Shown: one piece after another, positions 10,359 through 19,398 of the stretch
How positions within the stretch are numbered: the stretch's first letter is position 1
Layout: the number at the start of each line of letters is the position of its first letter
Assembly (NCBI GenBank): GCA_903904835.1
Contig: CAIVEI010000068.1
Coordinates: 62,001-126,000 of the forward strand
DNA length: 64,000 nucleotides
Source of the DNA: an uncultured Schlesneria sp.
GTDB lineage: Bacteria; Planctomycetota; Planctomycetia; Planctomycetales; Planctomycetaceae
Reading direction: 5' to 3'
The notes under the pieces: generated by a model
What the model saw: the letters and a program-made list of their open reading frames with translations, nothing else
Told to the model about the DNA's origin: nothing
Database searches by the model: none
Position numbers and translations under genes: made by a program

Positions 10359-11639
10359 ATGCGATGGATCAAGTTCTGTGGTGCTGTGCTCGCCGCCATG
10401 AGCATGGCCAATTTGGCCGACGCTGGTTTCTGTGGTCTCACCGGAGCCTGCGGTGCCGCGAAGAGTTGTGGTTGTGCAGCGACGACGCAGCCAGCCTGTT
10501 GTAAACCCGTAATCGTTCGTCCTTGCGGTCCAACGATTCACACGTATCAACGAAAATGTTCGGATATCAAGCCACCATGCTGTGACTCATGTGGTCCAGG
10601 TGCCTGTGGTCACACCGGCAGTGCTTGCGGGAACAGTGGCAATGGTTGTGCCGCTCCTGCTGCTGCTTGTGGTTCAGGAAACGGTTGTGCTCCCGCTTGT
10701 GCCGCTCCTGCGGGACTCTGCGGTTCAGGTAACAGCTGTGCTCCTGGATGTGCTGCTCCTGCTGCCAACTGTGTTGGTGCTGGTGCTGGCAGCTGTGCTC
10801 CAGCTTGTGCTGCCCCAGCTGCTGCTTGTGCACCAGCTTCGGCACCAGCTTGTGCCGCTCCTGCTGCTTGCGGAACCGGTAACGGTTGTGCTCCAGCTTG
10901 TGCTGCTCCTGCCTGTGCACCAGCTTGTGCCGCTCCTGCAACGAGCTGTACTCCAGCTTCAACCTGTGGCACGTCACACGGCAGCCTGTTGGGCTGCGGA
11001 TTTTTGAAGGGTCTGTTCGCGAAGCACAACTGTGCTTCGGCTTGTGCTCCAACTTGCGGTGCTCCAAGTGATCCAAGCTGCGGTGCTCCCGCTGCTTCTT
11101 GCGTGCCTCCAGTTGAAACACGATGCTGCAATGCAAACGCTTGCGATATTGCCAAGTTGATCTACACATCGCAAACCGCTTGCTACGCTCGTCAACGAGC
11201 TGCTGCTCTTCGCAAACTCGGTAACCGATATGACTGCATCTGCAACCCAGAAATCATGTCAGCGTTCATCTACGGATTGAACGATGCTGATGAACGAGTT
11301 CGCAGCACCGCTGCTGATAAAATCGGTGATCAGATTCGTGCGAACTGCTGCTGCTGCCCAGAAGTCGTAGCTGCCTTGACCTGTGCTCTTGGTGACTGCG
11401 ATCGTGGCGTCCGACGCCAAGCCGAACAGGCTCTTCGCCTGTGCGGATACGATATCGTCGACGGTAACTGCAACACCTGCTGTTCAACTGGCTGCAGCTC
11501 AAGCGGATGCAACAGCTCCGGCTGTGCTCCTTCGGTTGCTCCAGTAATGGAACCAGCTTCACCAGCTCCAGTTCCTCCAATGGAAAAGACCGGTTCAACC
11601 CGTAAGGGCCACCTGTCCACACTGTTGGGAATGCGATAA
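10359..11639 (+). CDS. Secreted Cys/Ala-rich repeat protein with HEAT-like C-terminus
   Basis: A 426-residue protein. The ATG at 10359 is chosen over earlier in-frame codons because AAGGAG lies 11 bases upstream and it gives a signal peptide (residues 1-22, ending ANLADA). Residues about 88-205 are a low-complexity tract built on Cys-Ala-Ala-Pro-Ala and Cys-Ala-Pro-Ala units; CAAPA occurs seven times, with GSGNGC or GTGNGC linkers. Residues 267-365 form two HEAT-like helical pairs (MSAFIYGLNDADERVRSTAA and VVAALTCALGDCDRGVRRQA) with more cysteines. A Cys/Ser tail (CCSTGCSSSGCNSSGC) and a Pro-rich end follow. So many cysteines in an exported protein suggest a disulfide-crosslinked envelope or wall component. 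It is monocistronic, with a strong terminator downstream. Function is inference. Confidence 0.85.
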   Translation: MRWIKFCGAVLAAMSMANLADAGFCGLTGACGAAKSCGCAATTQPACCKPVIVRPCGPTIHTYQRKCSDIKPPCCDSCGPGACGHTGSACGNSGNGCAAPAAACGSGNGCAPACAAPAGLCGSGNSCAPGCAAPAANCVGAGAGSCAPACAAPAAACAPASAPACAAPAACGTGNGCAPACAAPACAPACAAPATSCTPASTCGTSHGSLLGCGFLKGLFAKHNCASACAPTCGAPSDPSCGAPAASCVPPVETRCCNANACDIAKLIYTSQTACYARQRAAALRKLGNRYDCICNPEIMSAFIYGLNDADERVRSTAADKIGDQIRANCCCCPEVVAALTCALGDCDRGVRRQAEQALRLCGYDIVDGNCNTCCSTGCSSSGCNSSGCAPSVAPVMEPASPAPVPPMEKTGSTRKGHLSTLLGMR

Positions 11640-11703
11640 TTCGACGAATGAATGAAAGACAATCATCTCAGACACCCTGAGATGACATACTACAACGAAA
11701 CGG

Positions 11704-11742
11704 CGGCCTCCGAATTATGTTCGGAGGCCGTCTTCATTCTTT
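11704..11742 (+). terminator. Rho-independent terminator
   Basis: A perfect 10-bp stem, CGGCCTCCGA (11704-11713) against TCGGAGGCCG (11721-11730), with a 7-base loop, is followed by the T-rich tail TCTTCATTCTTT. It sits 65 bases after the stop of the Cys-rich protein gene. The remaining 250 bases up to asnS (11743-11996) show nothing except the expected promoter space for asnS. Confidence 0.85.
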
Positions 11743-11996
11743 GGCGATCGATTGCGTTGTTCGGCAAACCACAATGATTTACCTCTTTCAATCGATTTCA
11801 TGAAATCCGGACGATCAAACACTTCTTTTCGATCACGGACGATTCGGATATACCTACAACGAGACGCTTGAATGCCCTAAGGAAAGAACATTCACGCCGG
11901 CCGATGGTTAACCTCCTTCGACTTGCCCGCTTCGACTTTTCCCGTAGTCCATTCGGCGCCCGTTGAACAATCAGCAATCGTCCATGGATTGGAATT

Positions 11997-13388
11997 ATGT
12001 CGCTTACTCGAGTTGCTCAAATACTAAAAGCCGGTCAGCCAGGGACGACAGTCGATGTGCGCGGCTGGGTTCGAACGAAGCGGGAATCGAAGCAGGATTT
12101 CGCGTTTCTTGAACTCAACGATGGCAGTTGCATGAAGAACGTGCAGATCGTCGTCGATGCCAATATTCCCGATTACGCCTCAGTCATCAAGCAAATCTCG
12201 ACCGGAGCCAGTGTCGCGGTCATCGGCGAAATCAAAGAATCGCTCGGCAAAGGCCAGCGGGTTGAGGTTCATGCACGGAGTTTGAAAGTCCTCGGCACTG
12301 CCGATCCCTTAACGTATCCTTTGCAGAAAAAAGGGCACAGTTTCGAATTCCTTCGCGAGAAGGCACACCTCAGGCCCCGAACGAACACGTTTGGAGCGAT
12401 TGCACGAGTTCGAAACGCTCTTTGCTCGGCGATCCATAATTTCTTCCAGGCCCGCGACTTTCTTTATGTCCAAACCCCGATTATCACCACCAGTGATTGT
12501 GAAGGGGCAGGACAGGTCTTTCAGGTGACGACTTTAGACCTTGCAAAACTTCAACAGAGCAAGGGGGCTCTTGATTATTCGCATGACTTTTTTGGAAAAA
12601 AGGCGGGGCTGACGGTGAGTGGCCAGCTTGAAGGAGAAATATTTGCAACCGCCGTGGGTGATGTTTATACGTTCGGTCCCACGTTTCGAGCAGAGAACTC
12701 GAATACGACCAGGCACCTGGCTGAGTTCTGGATGGTTGAACCAGAAATGCCCTTCTACGAACTCGAAGACAATATGGGTCTGGCCGAATCCTTCGTCCGT
12801 ACGATTGTGAAGGATGTTCTGAATCGTTGCTCAGAAGACCTTGAATTCTTCAATGAGCGGATCGAGCCGACGCTGCTTGCCTCGTTACAAAACATTGTCG
12901 AGCACGAATTCATTCGCCTCAGCTACACAGACGCCGTCAACATTCTTCAAGCATCTGGACATTCGTTTGAATACCCGGTCGCCTGGGGTCACGACCTGCA
13001 GTCGGAACATGAACGCTATCTGGCTGAGCAACATTTCAAGCAGCCGGTCATTTTGACGGACTATCCTCGGGCGATTAAGTCTTTCTACATGCGATCTAAC
13101 GACGACGGAAAGACCGTACGAGCGATGGATGTTCTGGTCCCTCGCATCGGGGAAATCATCGGTGGCAGCCAGCGAGAAGAACGGCATGACGTGCTCGTCG
13201 ACCGGATGAAAGAATGTGGACTCGCTCCGGAAGACTATTGGTGGTATCTCGAACTCCGTCAGTACGGTACCGTTCCACACAGCGGCTTCGGACTGGGACT
13301 CGAAAGGACGGTACAACTCGTCACCGGAATGACGAACATTCGAGACTGCATTCCGTTCCCTCGAACGCCAAAAAGTGCGGACTTCTGA
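11997..13388 (+). CDS. asnS: Asparagine--tRNA ligase
   Basis: A 463-residue class II aminoacyl-tRNA synthetase that charges tRNA-Asn with asparagine in the cytoplasm. The N-terminal OB-fold anticodon-binding domain (residues about 15-105) contains [20 protein letters not shown]. Class II motif 2 is [20 protein letters not shown] near residue 230 and motif 3 is [11 protein letters not shown] near 429. The sequence [15 protein letters not shown] and the ending [14 protein letters not shown] are typical of AsnRS rather than AspRS or LysRS. Length matches the family. The downstream gene is convergent, 95 bases away, so asnS appears monocistronic. Confidence 0.96.
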   Translation: MSLTRVAQILKAGQPGTTVDVRGWVRTKRESKQDFAFLELNDGSCMKNVQIVVDANIPDYASVIKQISTGASVAVIGEIKESLGKGQRVEVHARSLKVLGTADPLTYPLQKKGHSFEFLREKAHLRPRTNTFGAIARVRNALCSAIHNFFQARDFLYVQTPIITTSDCEGAGQVFQVTTLDLAKLQQSKGALDYSHDFFGKKAGLTVSGQLEGEIFATAVGDVYTFGPTFRAENSNTTRHLAEFWMVEPEMPFYELEDNMGLAESFVRTIVKDVLNRCSEDLEFFNERIEPTLLASLQNIVEHEFIRLSYTDAVNILQASGHSFEYPVAWGHDLQSEHERYLAEQHFKQPVILTDYPRAIKSFYMRSNDDGKTVRAMDVLVPRIGEIIGGSQREERHDVLVDRMKECGLAPEDYWWYLELRQYGTVPHSGFGLGLERTVQLVTGMTNIRDCIPFPRTPKSADF

Positions 13389-13483
13389 AATACCATTTTT
13401 GCCGGCGAAATACACAGGCCGTTCCTGCACGTTGGCATGACCCGACTCGCGGCATTCACCGTGCGATTTGAAAACGCTGATCC

Positions 13484-14092
13484 TCATTCAACCCAAAGCT
13501 CGCAACGCCAGACAGGAAAGCCGTCGACCTTCGTCCGGGGTTCGTCGCGCTTACGGTAGTTCACTGTTGGATCTTCCACTTGAATGTCCAAGACATATTT
13601 TCCAGTTCGTTTCGGCGCTTCACATCTGGCGAGAAACTCGAAATCCGTCTTGCCCGCCACCAGGCGGCGAGCATCAACGAATCCACCGCCAATGACACCC
13701 AATCTTGTGCCGGTATCGTCGTCTTCGTGAATCAATAATCTGATCGGAATCGGAAGTTGTAATCCACCACCCTGCTCCGATTCGACTGTTTCAAACGCTC
13801 GCGGATCCCCTTTTTCGTAGTGCCAAACGCAAAGCAAATGGGCCGGCTTCCATTCAGCGGGCGAGAATCGGCCAGTCAGCTTGATTGATTCCCCGGGTCT
13901 GACGCGAAATGGGATACTTTCTGAGACATCGGCACCGTTTAACTGGCATTCTGAGATCTTAATCTTCCCATTCACAATGGGTGACTCCGTCTGCAAGCGA
14001 TCGATGGCAGGAATGTGGAGTTCGTGGTTACGACCGCAACCGCAGATGACGAGACAACTGGCAACCGTGAAAATGATCACGACGTGCTTCAT
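13484..14092 (-). CDS. Putative lipoprotein of unknown function
   Basis: A 202-residue protein. The N-terminus MKHVVIIFTVASCLVICGCG is a hydrophobic signal ending in a lipobox-like ICGC, so lipid attachment at Cys19 is likely. The remainder is beta-rich (FRVRPGESIKLTGRF, GKYVLDIQVED) and resembles small Ig-like or transthyretin-like exported domains, without a motif I can name. Its ATG lies inside the ATGA overlap with the stop of the DUF1559 gene. This pairing of a DUF1559 gene with a small downstream lipoprotein is common in planctomycetes and suggests the two act together at the cell surface. Confidence 0.7.
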   Translation of the reverse strand: MKHVVIIFTVASCLVICGCGRNHELHIPAIDRLQTESPIVNGKIKISECQLNGADVSESIPFRVRPGESIKLTGRFSPAEWKPAHLLCVWHYEKGDPRAFETVESEQGGGLQLPIPIRLLIHEDDDTGTRLGVIGGGFVDARRLVAGKTDFEFLARCEAPKRTGKYVLDIQVEDPTVNYRKRDEPRTKVDGFPVWRCELWVE

Positions 14093-15120
14093 GGCAGTTC
14101 TCCGTTGGTTTCGCCCCCGTCACGTGTCCCGATTGCTCTCCAGATCGCCTGGTCCACCTGATCCCCGACGAACCGGACATGACAATCGAGGAAGCCAACG
14201 TTGACGCCCCCTGAGTGAGCACTTGCCGCGCGTTGATTGTTCGTGATAAAGGTCAAGTCGGTGAGACTCCCTCCAAAGCACCAGGGAGAATTTGGCGGAT
14301 ACCAATGGGAATACGTCCATGTCGCCACTCCGCCAAAGTCGCCCATTCCCCACTGTCCGCCTTTGACGAACGGTGATGGGATAAAGTCGCGTGGACCATT
14401 CAGGCAATCCACGATTGAGTCGTCGGTTTGTTGGGTTCGCTCTGCCAGACACGGCGGCGTTCCCGAATTGTACAAACACGGAGGTGAAAGGATCGGCACA
14501 AATACATTCCATGCATATCGACGAGGTTCACGCGTCGCGTCGGTGGAACTTCCGCCCGCCCGCATGGTGATGTTCTCTGACATCGCTGCGGTGTTGCTCA
14601 ATCCGTCGGTGATATCTGCCGAGCAGACGACACGATTTGGAACATCCTCGAATGGCCCATGATACGGAACCCCCGAACTTTGGCCTGGACTTCCGTTGAG
14701 AATGTAGCTGAGCGGCGTCTGAACGAGAGCAATTTCCGGATCGGACGGGCACTCGAGGATCGGCAATCGCCTGACATCTGACGATAGTACGTCGCAAATA
14801 CTTGGGAGCCCCAAAAATGGAAACAATCGAGTCATCGCCGTTTCCCGCGAACAACCGCCGGCACCAGGCCAACCCCAGCACGGCGGAAACGCCCTGTACG
14901 TGTCATGGTAACTGGCGATGGCCAAAAGTAATTGCCGTTGATTATTCGCGCACTGCATTCGTTGTGATGCACCACGTGCCGCTTGAACGGCGGGGAGAAT
15001 GATCGCGGCGAGCAGTCCAACGATTGAGATCACGACGATGATTTCAACTAACGTCACGCCCCAACGGCACTTTACCGCACAACGGTGTGACGCTGAAGCC
15101 AAGCGTTTAGCGATGACCAT
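14089..15120 (-). CDS. DUF1559 prepilin-like protein
   Basis: A 343-residue protein from the ATG at 15120 (a GTG two codons upstream is possible). A basic leader ending CRWG is followed by VTLVEIIVVISIVGLLAAII, a type IV prepilin N-terminus with Glu at +5 of the mature chain; cleavage is expected after the Gly. The DUF1559 region follows, including the conserved CANNQRQLLLAIASYHDTYR and AFPP. Near the end the family motif H-X9-D-G is present in altered form: HSGGVNVGFLDC has Cys where Gly is usual. Such proteins form pseudopilus-like or surface structures and occur in many copies per planctomycete genome. Overlaps the downstream lipoprotein gene by four bases. Confidence 0.92.
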   Translation of the reverse strand: MVIAKRLASASHRCAVKCRWGVTLVEIIVVISIVGLLAAIILPAVQAARGASQRMQCANNQRQLLLAIASYHDTYRAFPPCWGWPGAGGCSRETAMTRLFPFLGLPSICDVLSSDVRRLPILECPSDPEIALVQTPLSYILNGSPGQSSGVPYHGPFEDVPNRVVCSADITDGLSNTAAMSENITMRAGGSSTDATREPRRYAWNVFVPILSPPCLYNSGTPPCLAERTQQTDDSIVDCLNGPRDFIPSPFVKGGQWGMGDFGGVATWTYSHWYPPNSPWCFGGSLTDLTFITNNQRAASAHSGGVNVGFLDCHVRFVGDQVDQAIWRAIGTRDGGETNGELP

Positions 15121-15213
15121 TCCCACCTTCTTCCTTAAAGGCGTTATCCGGGCGAGAATTTTAACCCCGAATCTGCAATGACAATACCACGGAGCTCGAA
15201 GAAAACTGTAGCA

Positions 15214-16113
15214 CTAACGTATTTCCACGGCTTCTTCATCAGGGTCAAGCGAACTCTTTGTGTCGGTCATTGCCGGTTGCGGCGACGTGAAGTCTGAATT
15301 GCTGCGTTCGAGCGGATAGAACAATTGATCGACCAGGGAATCCGGCATTTTTGCTCTAATGCCGTATGCCGTCGGAAATTCCCGACTGGGCAGATAAAAT
15401 GTTCCGAACATGACGTCGATCCACGGAAGTGTCGAGGAGTAGTTTCGGTTAATTGGTGTCTTGGTATGGTGCCAGTGATGAAACGCGGGAGTGGAAATCA
15501 GCCATTCCAGCGGCCCAAATCGCCACTTCAGATTGGCATGGATGAAGAAACCCCAGATTGTTCCAATCAAGGTTACGACAACGGGGATCAGACTGTCTTT
15601 GGTACTCGTCGGCCCCCCCAATCCGAGAACGTAGAGTGGTATAAGTCCACAGAAGCGGCCGAACACCATATCGATCGGATGAGCGCGAGTATTCACAAGA
15701 TAATCGATCTGTTCGGCACTGTGGTGGATCGAATGGAATTTCCAGAGAAATGGAATTTCGTGACTCAGGCGATGGCCCCAGTAATAGCCGACTTCTGTGG
15801 CGACGAGTGCAACGATGGTTTTTGGGAAAAGGGGGAGCGTCGCCATCGTCTGCAGAAAAGTTGCCGGAACAGCTTGATGCACCGACCATGCCAGCAAAGC
15901 GATGGGATAACCGAGTAACACGGCTGGTAAAAGACTGCTCAGAAAATAGTAGCCCAGATCAGTGACAATCTGCTTGCGAAAGATCTTTTGCGGATGAGCT
16001 GCAAACAGTCGTTCCAGAGGAACAAAAATCACTGTCAAAATCGTCAGCCATACCGAGAGACGGTAAACATCCGTCAGGAATTGACGAACCTGCGGACTGA
16101 GCAATTGTTCCAT
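15214..16113 (-). CDS. Sterol desaturase / fatty acid hydroxylase superfamily protein
   Basis: 299 residues from the ATG at 16113 (MEQLLSP); the frame continues 19 codons further upstream but that part looks non-coding. Membrane helices alternate with three histidine clusters of the diiron hydroxylase family: HRLSH at 114-118, HSIHH at 127-131 and HHWHH at 212-216, with extra His145 and His192. These bind a di-iron centre that hydroxylates or desaturates lipids in the membrane using O2. All expected ligands are present. The substrate (fatty acid, sterol, carotenoid or hopanoid) cannot be decided. It is divergent from the deacetylase gene across a 118-base shared promoter region. Confidence 0.9.
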   Translation of the reverse strand: MEQLLSPQVRQFLTDVYRLSVWLTILTVIFVPLERLFAAHPQKIFRKQIVTDLGYYFLSSLLPAVLLGYPIALLAWSVHQAVPATFLQTMATLPLFPKTIVALVATEVGYYWGHRLSHEIPFLWKFHSIHHSAEQIDYLVNTRAHPIDMVFGRFCGLIPLYVLGLGGPTSTKDSLIPVVVTLIGTIWGFFIHANLKWRFGPLEWLISTPAFHHWHHTKTPINRNYSSTLPWIDVMFGTFYLPSREFPTAYGIRAKMPDSLVDQLFYPLERSNSDFTSPQPAMTDTKSSLDPDEEAVEIR

Positions 16114-16231
16114 CGATTTGGACCTGGTACTTCTGCAAACAATATTTACGTAAATGGCGCACCCAAACAATATACTTGCTGACCATGTTCGTCACAATTT
16201 ATGACACGATTTGTCAGGCGATTTGGAAAAG

Positions 16232-17134
16232 ATGCGACTTTATTACACCGACGAATTTGTGCTTCCGTTGCCACCAACTCATCGGTTTCCCATGCAGAAA
16301 TATGCGCTGCTTCGGGAACGAATCCTCCGTCACGGGCTGGCCGAACGTCATGAACTTCTTCGACCGCCAGCAGCGACGGACGAGCAACTTCTACGAGCTC
16401 ATTCCGCCGAATACATCGAGCGTGTGACGAATGGCCAACTGAGTGACATCGAAATCAGGCGTCTCGGCTTTCCCTGGTCGCCCCAACTGGTCGAACGCTC
16501 CCGAAGATCGTCCGGTGCCACGATCTCGGCCTGCCGTTCGGCGTGCGAAGATGGCTGCTCGATCAACCTGGCAGGAGGCACGCATCACGCCTATCGTGAT
16601 CGAGCGGAAGGATTTTGTCTGTTTAACGATAGCGTTGTCGCCGCACGTGATCTGCAATCGAGCGGATTGGCATCAAACGTCTTGATCATTGATTGCGACG
16701 TGCACCAGGGGAATGGAACCGCGTCAATTGTTCGTAATGATCCGTCGATTTACGCCTTTTCCATCCACAGCGAACGAAATTATCCCCAGCCCAAAGAAGT
16801 CAGCGATCTCGATATCGGTTTACCAGACGAAACAGGCGATGCCGATTATCTTGCCGCGCTGAAACATGGATTAACCACCGCGTTTTGCGAGTCGGCTCCC
16901 GATCTGGCAATCTTCCTGGCGGGAGCTGATCCCTATCACGGCGATCGGCTGGGCCGCTTGTCGTTGACACTTGAAGGTCTGGCGGCCCGTGACCGACTGG
17001 TACTGCAAACCTGCCGCGAGAAATCTGTTCCTGTTGCGGTATCGATGGCGGGCGGGTATTGCCCCGACATCCATAAGATCGTCGATTGCCACTTCCAAAC
17101 CGTTGCGATCGCAGCCGAAATGTTTGCGCAATAA
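16232..17134 (+). CDS. Histone-deacetylase-family hydrolase
   Basis: 300 residues from the ATG at 16232 (MRLYYTDEF), where family members begin; an earlier in-frame start would add a short unlikely leader. The arginase/deacetylase fold is complete: His118-His119 in GGTHHA, Asp156 and His158 in [10 protein letters not shown] and Asp233 in [10 protein letters not shown] (zinc ligands), and Tyr276 in MAGGYCPD (transition-state tyrosine). It should remove acyl groups from an amine such as acetyl-lysine, an acetylpolyamine or another small amide. Bacterial members are closest to class IV-like or acetoin-utilisation-type proteins. The substrate is not known. Confidence 0.92.
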   Translation: MRLYYTDEFVLPLPPTHRFPMQKYALLRERILRHGLAERHELLRPPAATDEQLLRAHSAEYIERVTNGQLSDIEIRRLGFPWSPQLVERSRRSSGATISACRSACEDGCSINLAGGTHHAYRDRAEGFCLFNDSVVAARDLQSSGLASNVLIIDCDVHQGNGTASIVRNDPSIYAFSIHSERNYPQPKEVSDLDIGLPDETGDADYLAALKHGLTTAFCESAPDLAIFLAGADPYHGDRLGRLSLTLEGLAARDRLVLQTCREKSVPVAVSMAGGYCPDIHKIVDCHFQTVAIAAEMFAQ

Positions 17135-17171
17135 GTTCCGTTCGTTGCAAACCGGCCTCTTCGTTTGCGAT

Positions 17172-17213
17172 CTCGCGACCGCTTCGCGAGTATCTCACGG
17201 GCGGCCCTTTTTT
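17172..17213 (+). terminator. Possible terminator after the deacetylase gene
   Basis: CTCGCGA (17172-17178) can pair with TCGCGAG (17184-17190) around a 5-base loop. A T-run (CCCTTTTTTG) follows 15 bases later, further from the stem than usual. Position just after the stop codon fits, but the spacing makes this uncertain. Confidence 0.3.
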
Positions 17214-17308
17214 GAACCGATCGTGTTTCGAACAGTTGGATCTACCATGGTGAATGCGTCTAATCAGGGAGTGATCTCCCGAAATCTACTGGGAAAAAGC
17301 CGACGAAA

Positions 17309-18214
17309 ATGAAACTAAAACTTTGTCTGCTGACGACTTTGGCGTTCGTTTTCTGCGAGCCAAATATTGCTTGTTGTGACGAACCCGTTCGGCGGACGGA
17401 AGACGTGATCTACGGGCGGAAGTCTGGCATGGCGCTAACGCTCGACGTATTTCAGCCTGCTAAACCGAATGGATCGGGTTTGCTGTTTCTCGTCAACGGC
17501 GGCTGGCTGTCGAGTAAGTCGACGCCGATGATGGTGACCGTCCGACCGGAAGACTATCGGGTCTTTCTCGAACGGGGATACACGATGTTCGCCGTCGTGA
17601 CGAGCTCGCAACCCAAATTCACTGTTTCTGAAGAGATTGAAGATGTGCTGCGAGCTGTTCGTTTCGTACGGCGAAACGCCGATCAGTATGGAGTCAAACC
17701 CGATCGTCTGGGTGTATTAGGTGCCAGTTCGGGTGGGCACCTGACACTGTCAATTGCCGCGCGCGGCGGTCCAGGAAACAGTGACTCGCCCGACCCGGTC
17801 GAACGGGAAAGCAGTGCCGTTCAAGCTGCGGCCTGTTTCTTTCCTCCCACCGATTTTCTGAACTACGGTGCACCCGGAATCAACGGAGCGGGGGCCGGGC
17901 CACTCGCTCCGCTGCAAGTCGCGTTCGGTCCGCTGGCTCTCACTCCCGAGGGACGCGAACAACTCGGTCGCGAAATCTCGCCGATTAACTATGTGACCGG
18001 CAAATTGCCTCCCACGTTAATCATTCATGGTGACCACGACGAAGTTGTGCCACTTCAGCAGTCGGAAAGTTTTGTCGCCAAAGCTCGTGCCGCCGGTGCC
18101 GCGAATGTCGATCTGATCGTACGTGCAGGAAAAGGGCATGGCTGGGGCGATTTCTGGAAATCGAGCGAAGATATCACCGCCTTTGCCGACTGGTTCGATC
18201 GACATTTGAAATAA
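17309..18214 (+). CDS. Secreted alpha/beta-hydrolase (esterase-like)
   Basis: A 301-residue protein with a signal peptide (MKLKLCLLTTLAFVFC, about residues 1-23). The alpha/beta-hydrolase core has the oxyanion segment LVNGGWLSS, the nucleophile elbow GASSGG (Ser140), the acid loop IIHGDHDEVVP and the terminal histidine in GKGHGWG. This matches BD-FAE/acetylesterase-type enzymes that remove acyl groups from polysaccharides outside the cytoplasm. The catalytic set is complete, so activity is likely, but the substrate is inference. It is on the same strand as its neighbours with gaps over 150 bases. Confidence 0.85.
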   Translation: MKLKLCLLTTLAFVFCEPNIACCDEPVRRTEDVIYGRKSGMALTLDVFQPAKPNGSGLLFLVNGGWLSSKSTPMMVTVRPEDYRVFLERGYTMFAVVTSSQPKFTVSEEIEDVLRAVRFVRRNADQYGVKPDRLGVLGASSGGHLTLSIAARGGPGNSDSPDPVERESSAVQAAACFFPPTDFLNYGAPGINGAGAGPLAPLQVAFGPLALTPEGREQLGREISPINYVTGKLPPTLIIHGDHDEVVPLQQSESFVAKARAAGAANVDLIVRAGKGHGWGDFWKSSEDITAFADWFDRHLK

Positions 18215-18228
18215 CCAAATTTGGATTT

Positions 18229-18318
18229 GGGGTCGGGTGTTCAAATTTGGCCGTTCACGCGACTTCCATCGGGAAAGTGTTCCTCCGGGCCAATTTTGAA
18301 ATTTGAACGCCCGACCCC
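18229..18318. repeat. Inverted repeat able to form a long hairpin
   Basis: GGGGTCGGGTGTTCAAATTT (18229-18248) and AAATTTGAACGCCCGACCCC (18299-18318) are complementary except for one G-T position, with 50 bases between. Secondary pairing of GGCC/AATTTT beside the arms extends the structure. The right arm recurs at 19365-19383 on the other side of the next gene. It looks like a dispersed palindromic repeat rather than a terminator, since no T-run follows. Confidence 0.7.
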
Positions 18319-18415
18319 CTCTTCAAAATCTTTGTGATCCGAAAGCTTCTCATCTTCGTTGACCATCATTGAGGCTCGAGTTCACGAATTCAAAGGATTT
18401 TTCAGGTTTACGACG

Positions 18416-19108
18416 ATGATGTTTGATCCCATTTACCTGTTGTTTGCCGCTCCTGGGCTGCTTCTTTCGCTGTGGGCCAGTTACCGGGTTCGTACCGCGT
18501 TCGATCACTATTCAAAGGTGGGAACGATGCGCGGCATGTCCGGTGCCGAAGCCGCCAGACACCTGTTGGACGATGCTGGTTTGACCGATGTGGAGATTGT
18601 CCAGACGGACGGTTACCTGTCCGATCACTACGACCCCGTATCTCGGCATTTGGCGCTTTCTCACGACGTCTTTTTTGGTCGTTCCGTAGCGTCAGTCGGA
18701 GTTGCCACCCACGAAGCAGGACATGCACTTCAGCATGCTCACGGGTATGTGCCACTTGGGCTTCGTTCGCTGTTGGTCCCCGCTGCGGGGATTGGTTCGA
18801 CAATCGGTTACATCGTGATGGGTGTGGGGCTATTTTTGCACCCGTTGGTGGTAGTGCTGGGAGCAGCCATCTTCTCGATGGTTCTCCTGTTTCAAATCGT
18901 GACCCTGCCTGTCGAATTTGATGCGTCTTCCCGAGCAAAACGGCTTGTCGTCGAAGCGGGGATCATTCAGCCCGAGGAACGAGTGGGGATTGACCGGGTT
19001 CTTGATGCAGCCGCACTGACATACGTCGCGGCGGCGATCAGTTCATTGTCTGTACTGCTGTACTATTTGTTTCGAGCGGGTCTGCTGAACGGTTCGCGCG
19101 ACGACTAA
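18416..19108 (+). CDS. Membrane zinc metallopeptidase (YugP/PF04298-like)
   Basis: 230 residues from the ATG at 18416 (MMFDPIYLLF); the frame is open 19 codons earlier but those residues are not membrane-like and the family starts here. A helix at about 4-22 is followed by a soluble part and the zinc motif HEAGH at residues 99-103 inside VATHEAGHALQHAHGY. Two further helices follow (GSTIGYIVMGVGLFL and VVLGAAIFSMVLLFQIV), then EFDASSRAKRLV, which is conserved in this family and supplies further ligand candidates, and a final helix. The family is a neutral zinc peptidase of uncertain substrate located in the membrane. Confidence 0.88.
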   Translation: MMFDPIYLLFAAPGLLLSLWASYRVRTAFDHYSKVGTMRGMSGAEAARHLLDDAGLTDVEIVQTDGYLSDHYDPVSRHLALSHDVFFGRSVASVGVATHEAGHALQHAHGYVPLGLRSLLVPAAGIGSTIGYIVMGVGLFLHPLVVVLGAAIFSMVLLFQIVTLPVEFDASSRAKRLVVEAGIIQPEERVGIDRVLDAAALTYVAAAISSLSVLLYYLFRAGLLNGSRDD

Positions 19109-19113
19109 GTAAG

Positions 19114-19140
19114 TCGTAGCATGGGCTTCAGCCCGTGCAA
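19114..19140. repeat. Palindromic dispersed repeat, copy A
   Basis: The 27 bases here include GCATGGGCTTCAGCCCGTGC (19119-19138), which folds into a 9-bp hairpin with a two-base loop and one wobble pair. An identical copy in inverse orientation lies at 28930-28956. Copy A begins five bases after the stop of the zinc peptidase gene. Confidence 0.85.
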
Positions 19141-19364
19141 TTTGGGGTAAGTTGTTCAACGATTAACCCGCAGCCATCGGCGTACGCGGGTCGGCGTTCA
19201 GCCGATCTCTTCGGGCGTCGTTGTACGCAGATGAAGTGAGCCGATAACGGAAAGGGCTTAGGAAATTAACGGCAATATCCAAACCAGCAATGAAACCCCG
19301 GGTTTCTCAGCGACTCCGCCTCGCCCGCTTCTCTGCGAGGCGCGGTTAAACTGTTGGACCCAGC

Positions 19365-19383
19365 AAATTTGAACGCCCGACCC
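19365..19383. repeat. Third copy of the AAATTTGAACGCCCGACCC repeat
   Basis: AAATTTGAACGCCCGACCC here is identical to the right arm of the inverted repeat at 18299-18317 and continues with a similar CTCTT. It ends 15 bases before the stop of the ArsR gene, which is convergent with the peptidase gene. The 290-base interval 19109-19398 therefore contains two unrelated repeat families and no gene. Confidence 0.75.
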
Positions 19384-19398
19384 ACTCTTTAATCGCAA

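Noticed and set aside
10600-10970. Regular DNA repeats resembling a CRISPR array
   Set aside because: The repeats are in frame, have no unique spacers of constant length and encode the CAAPA protein repeats.
10567-11169. Long open frames on the minus strand and in another plus frame across the Cys-rich gene
   Set aside because: They follow from the repetitive GC-rich codon pattern of the real gene, have low-complexity products, no ribosome sites and no family resemblance.
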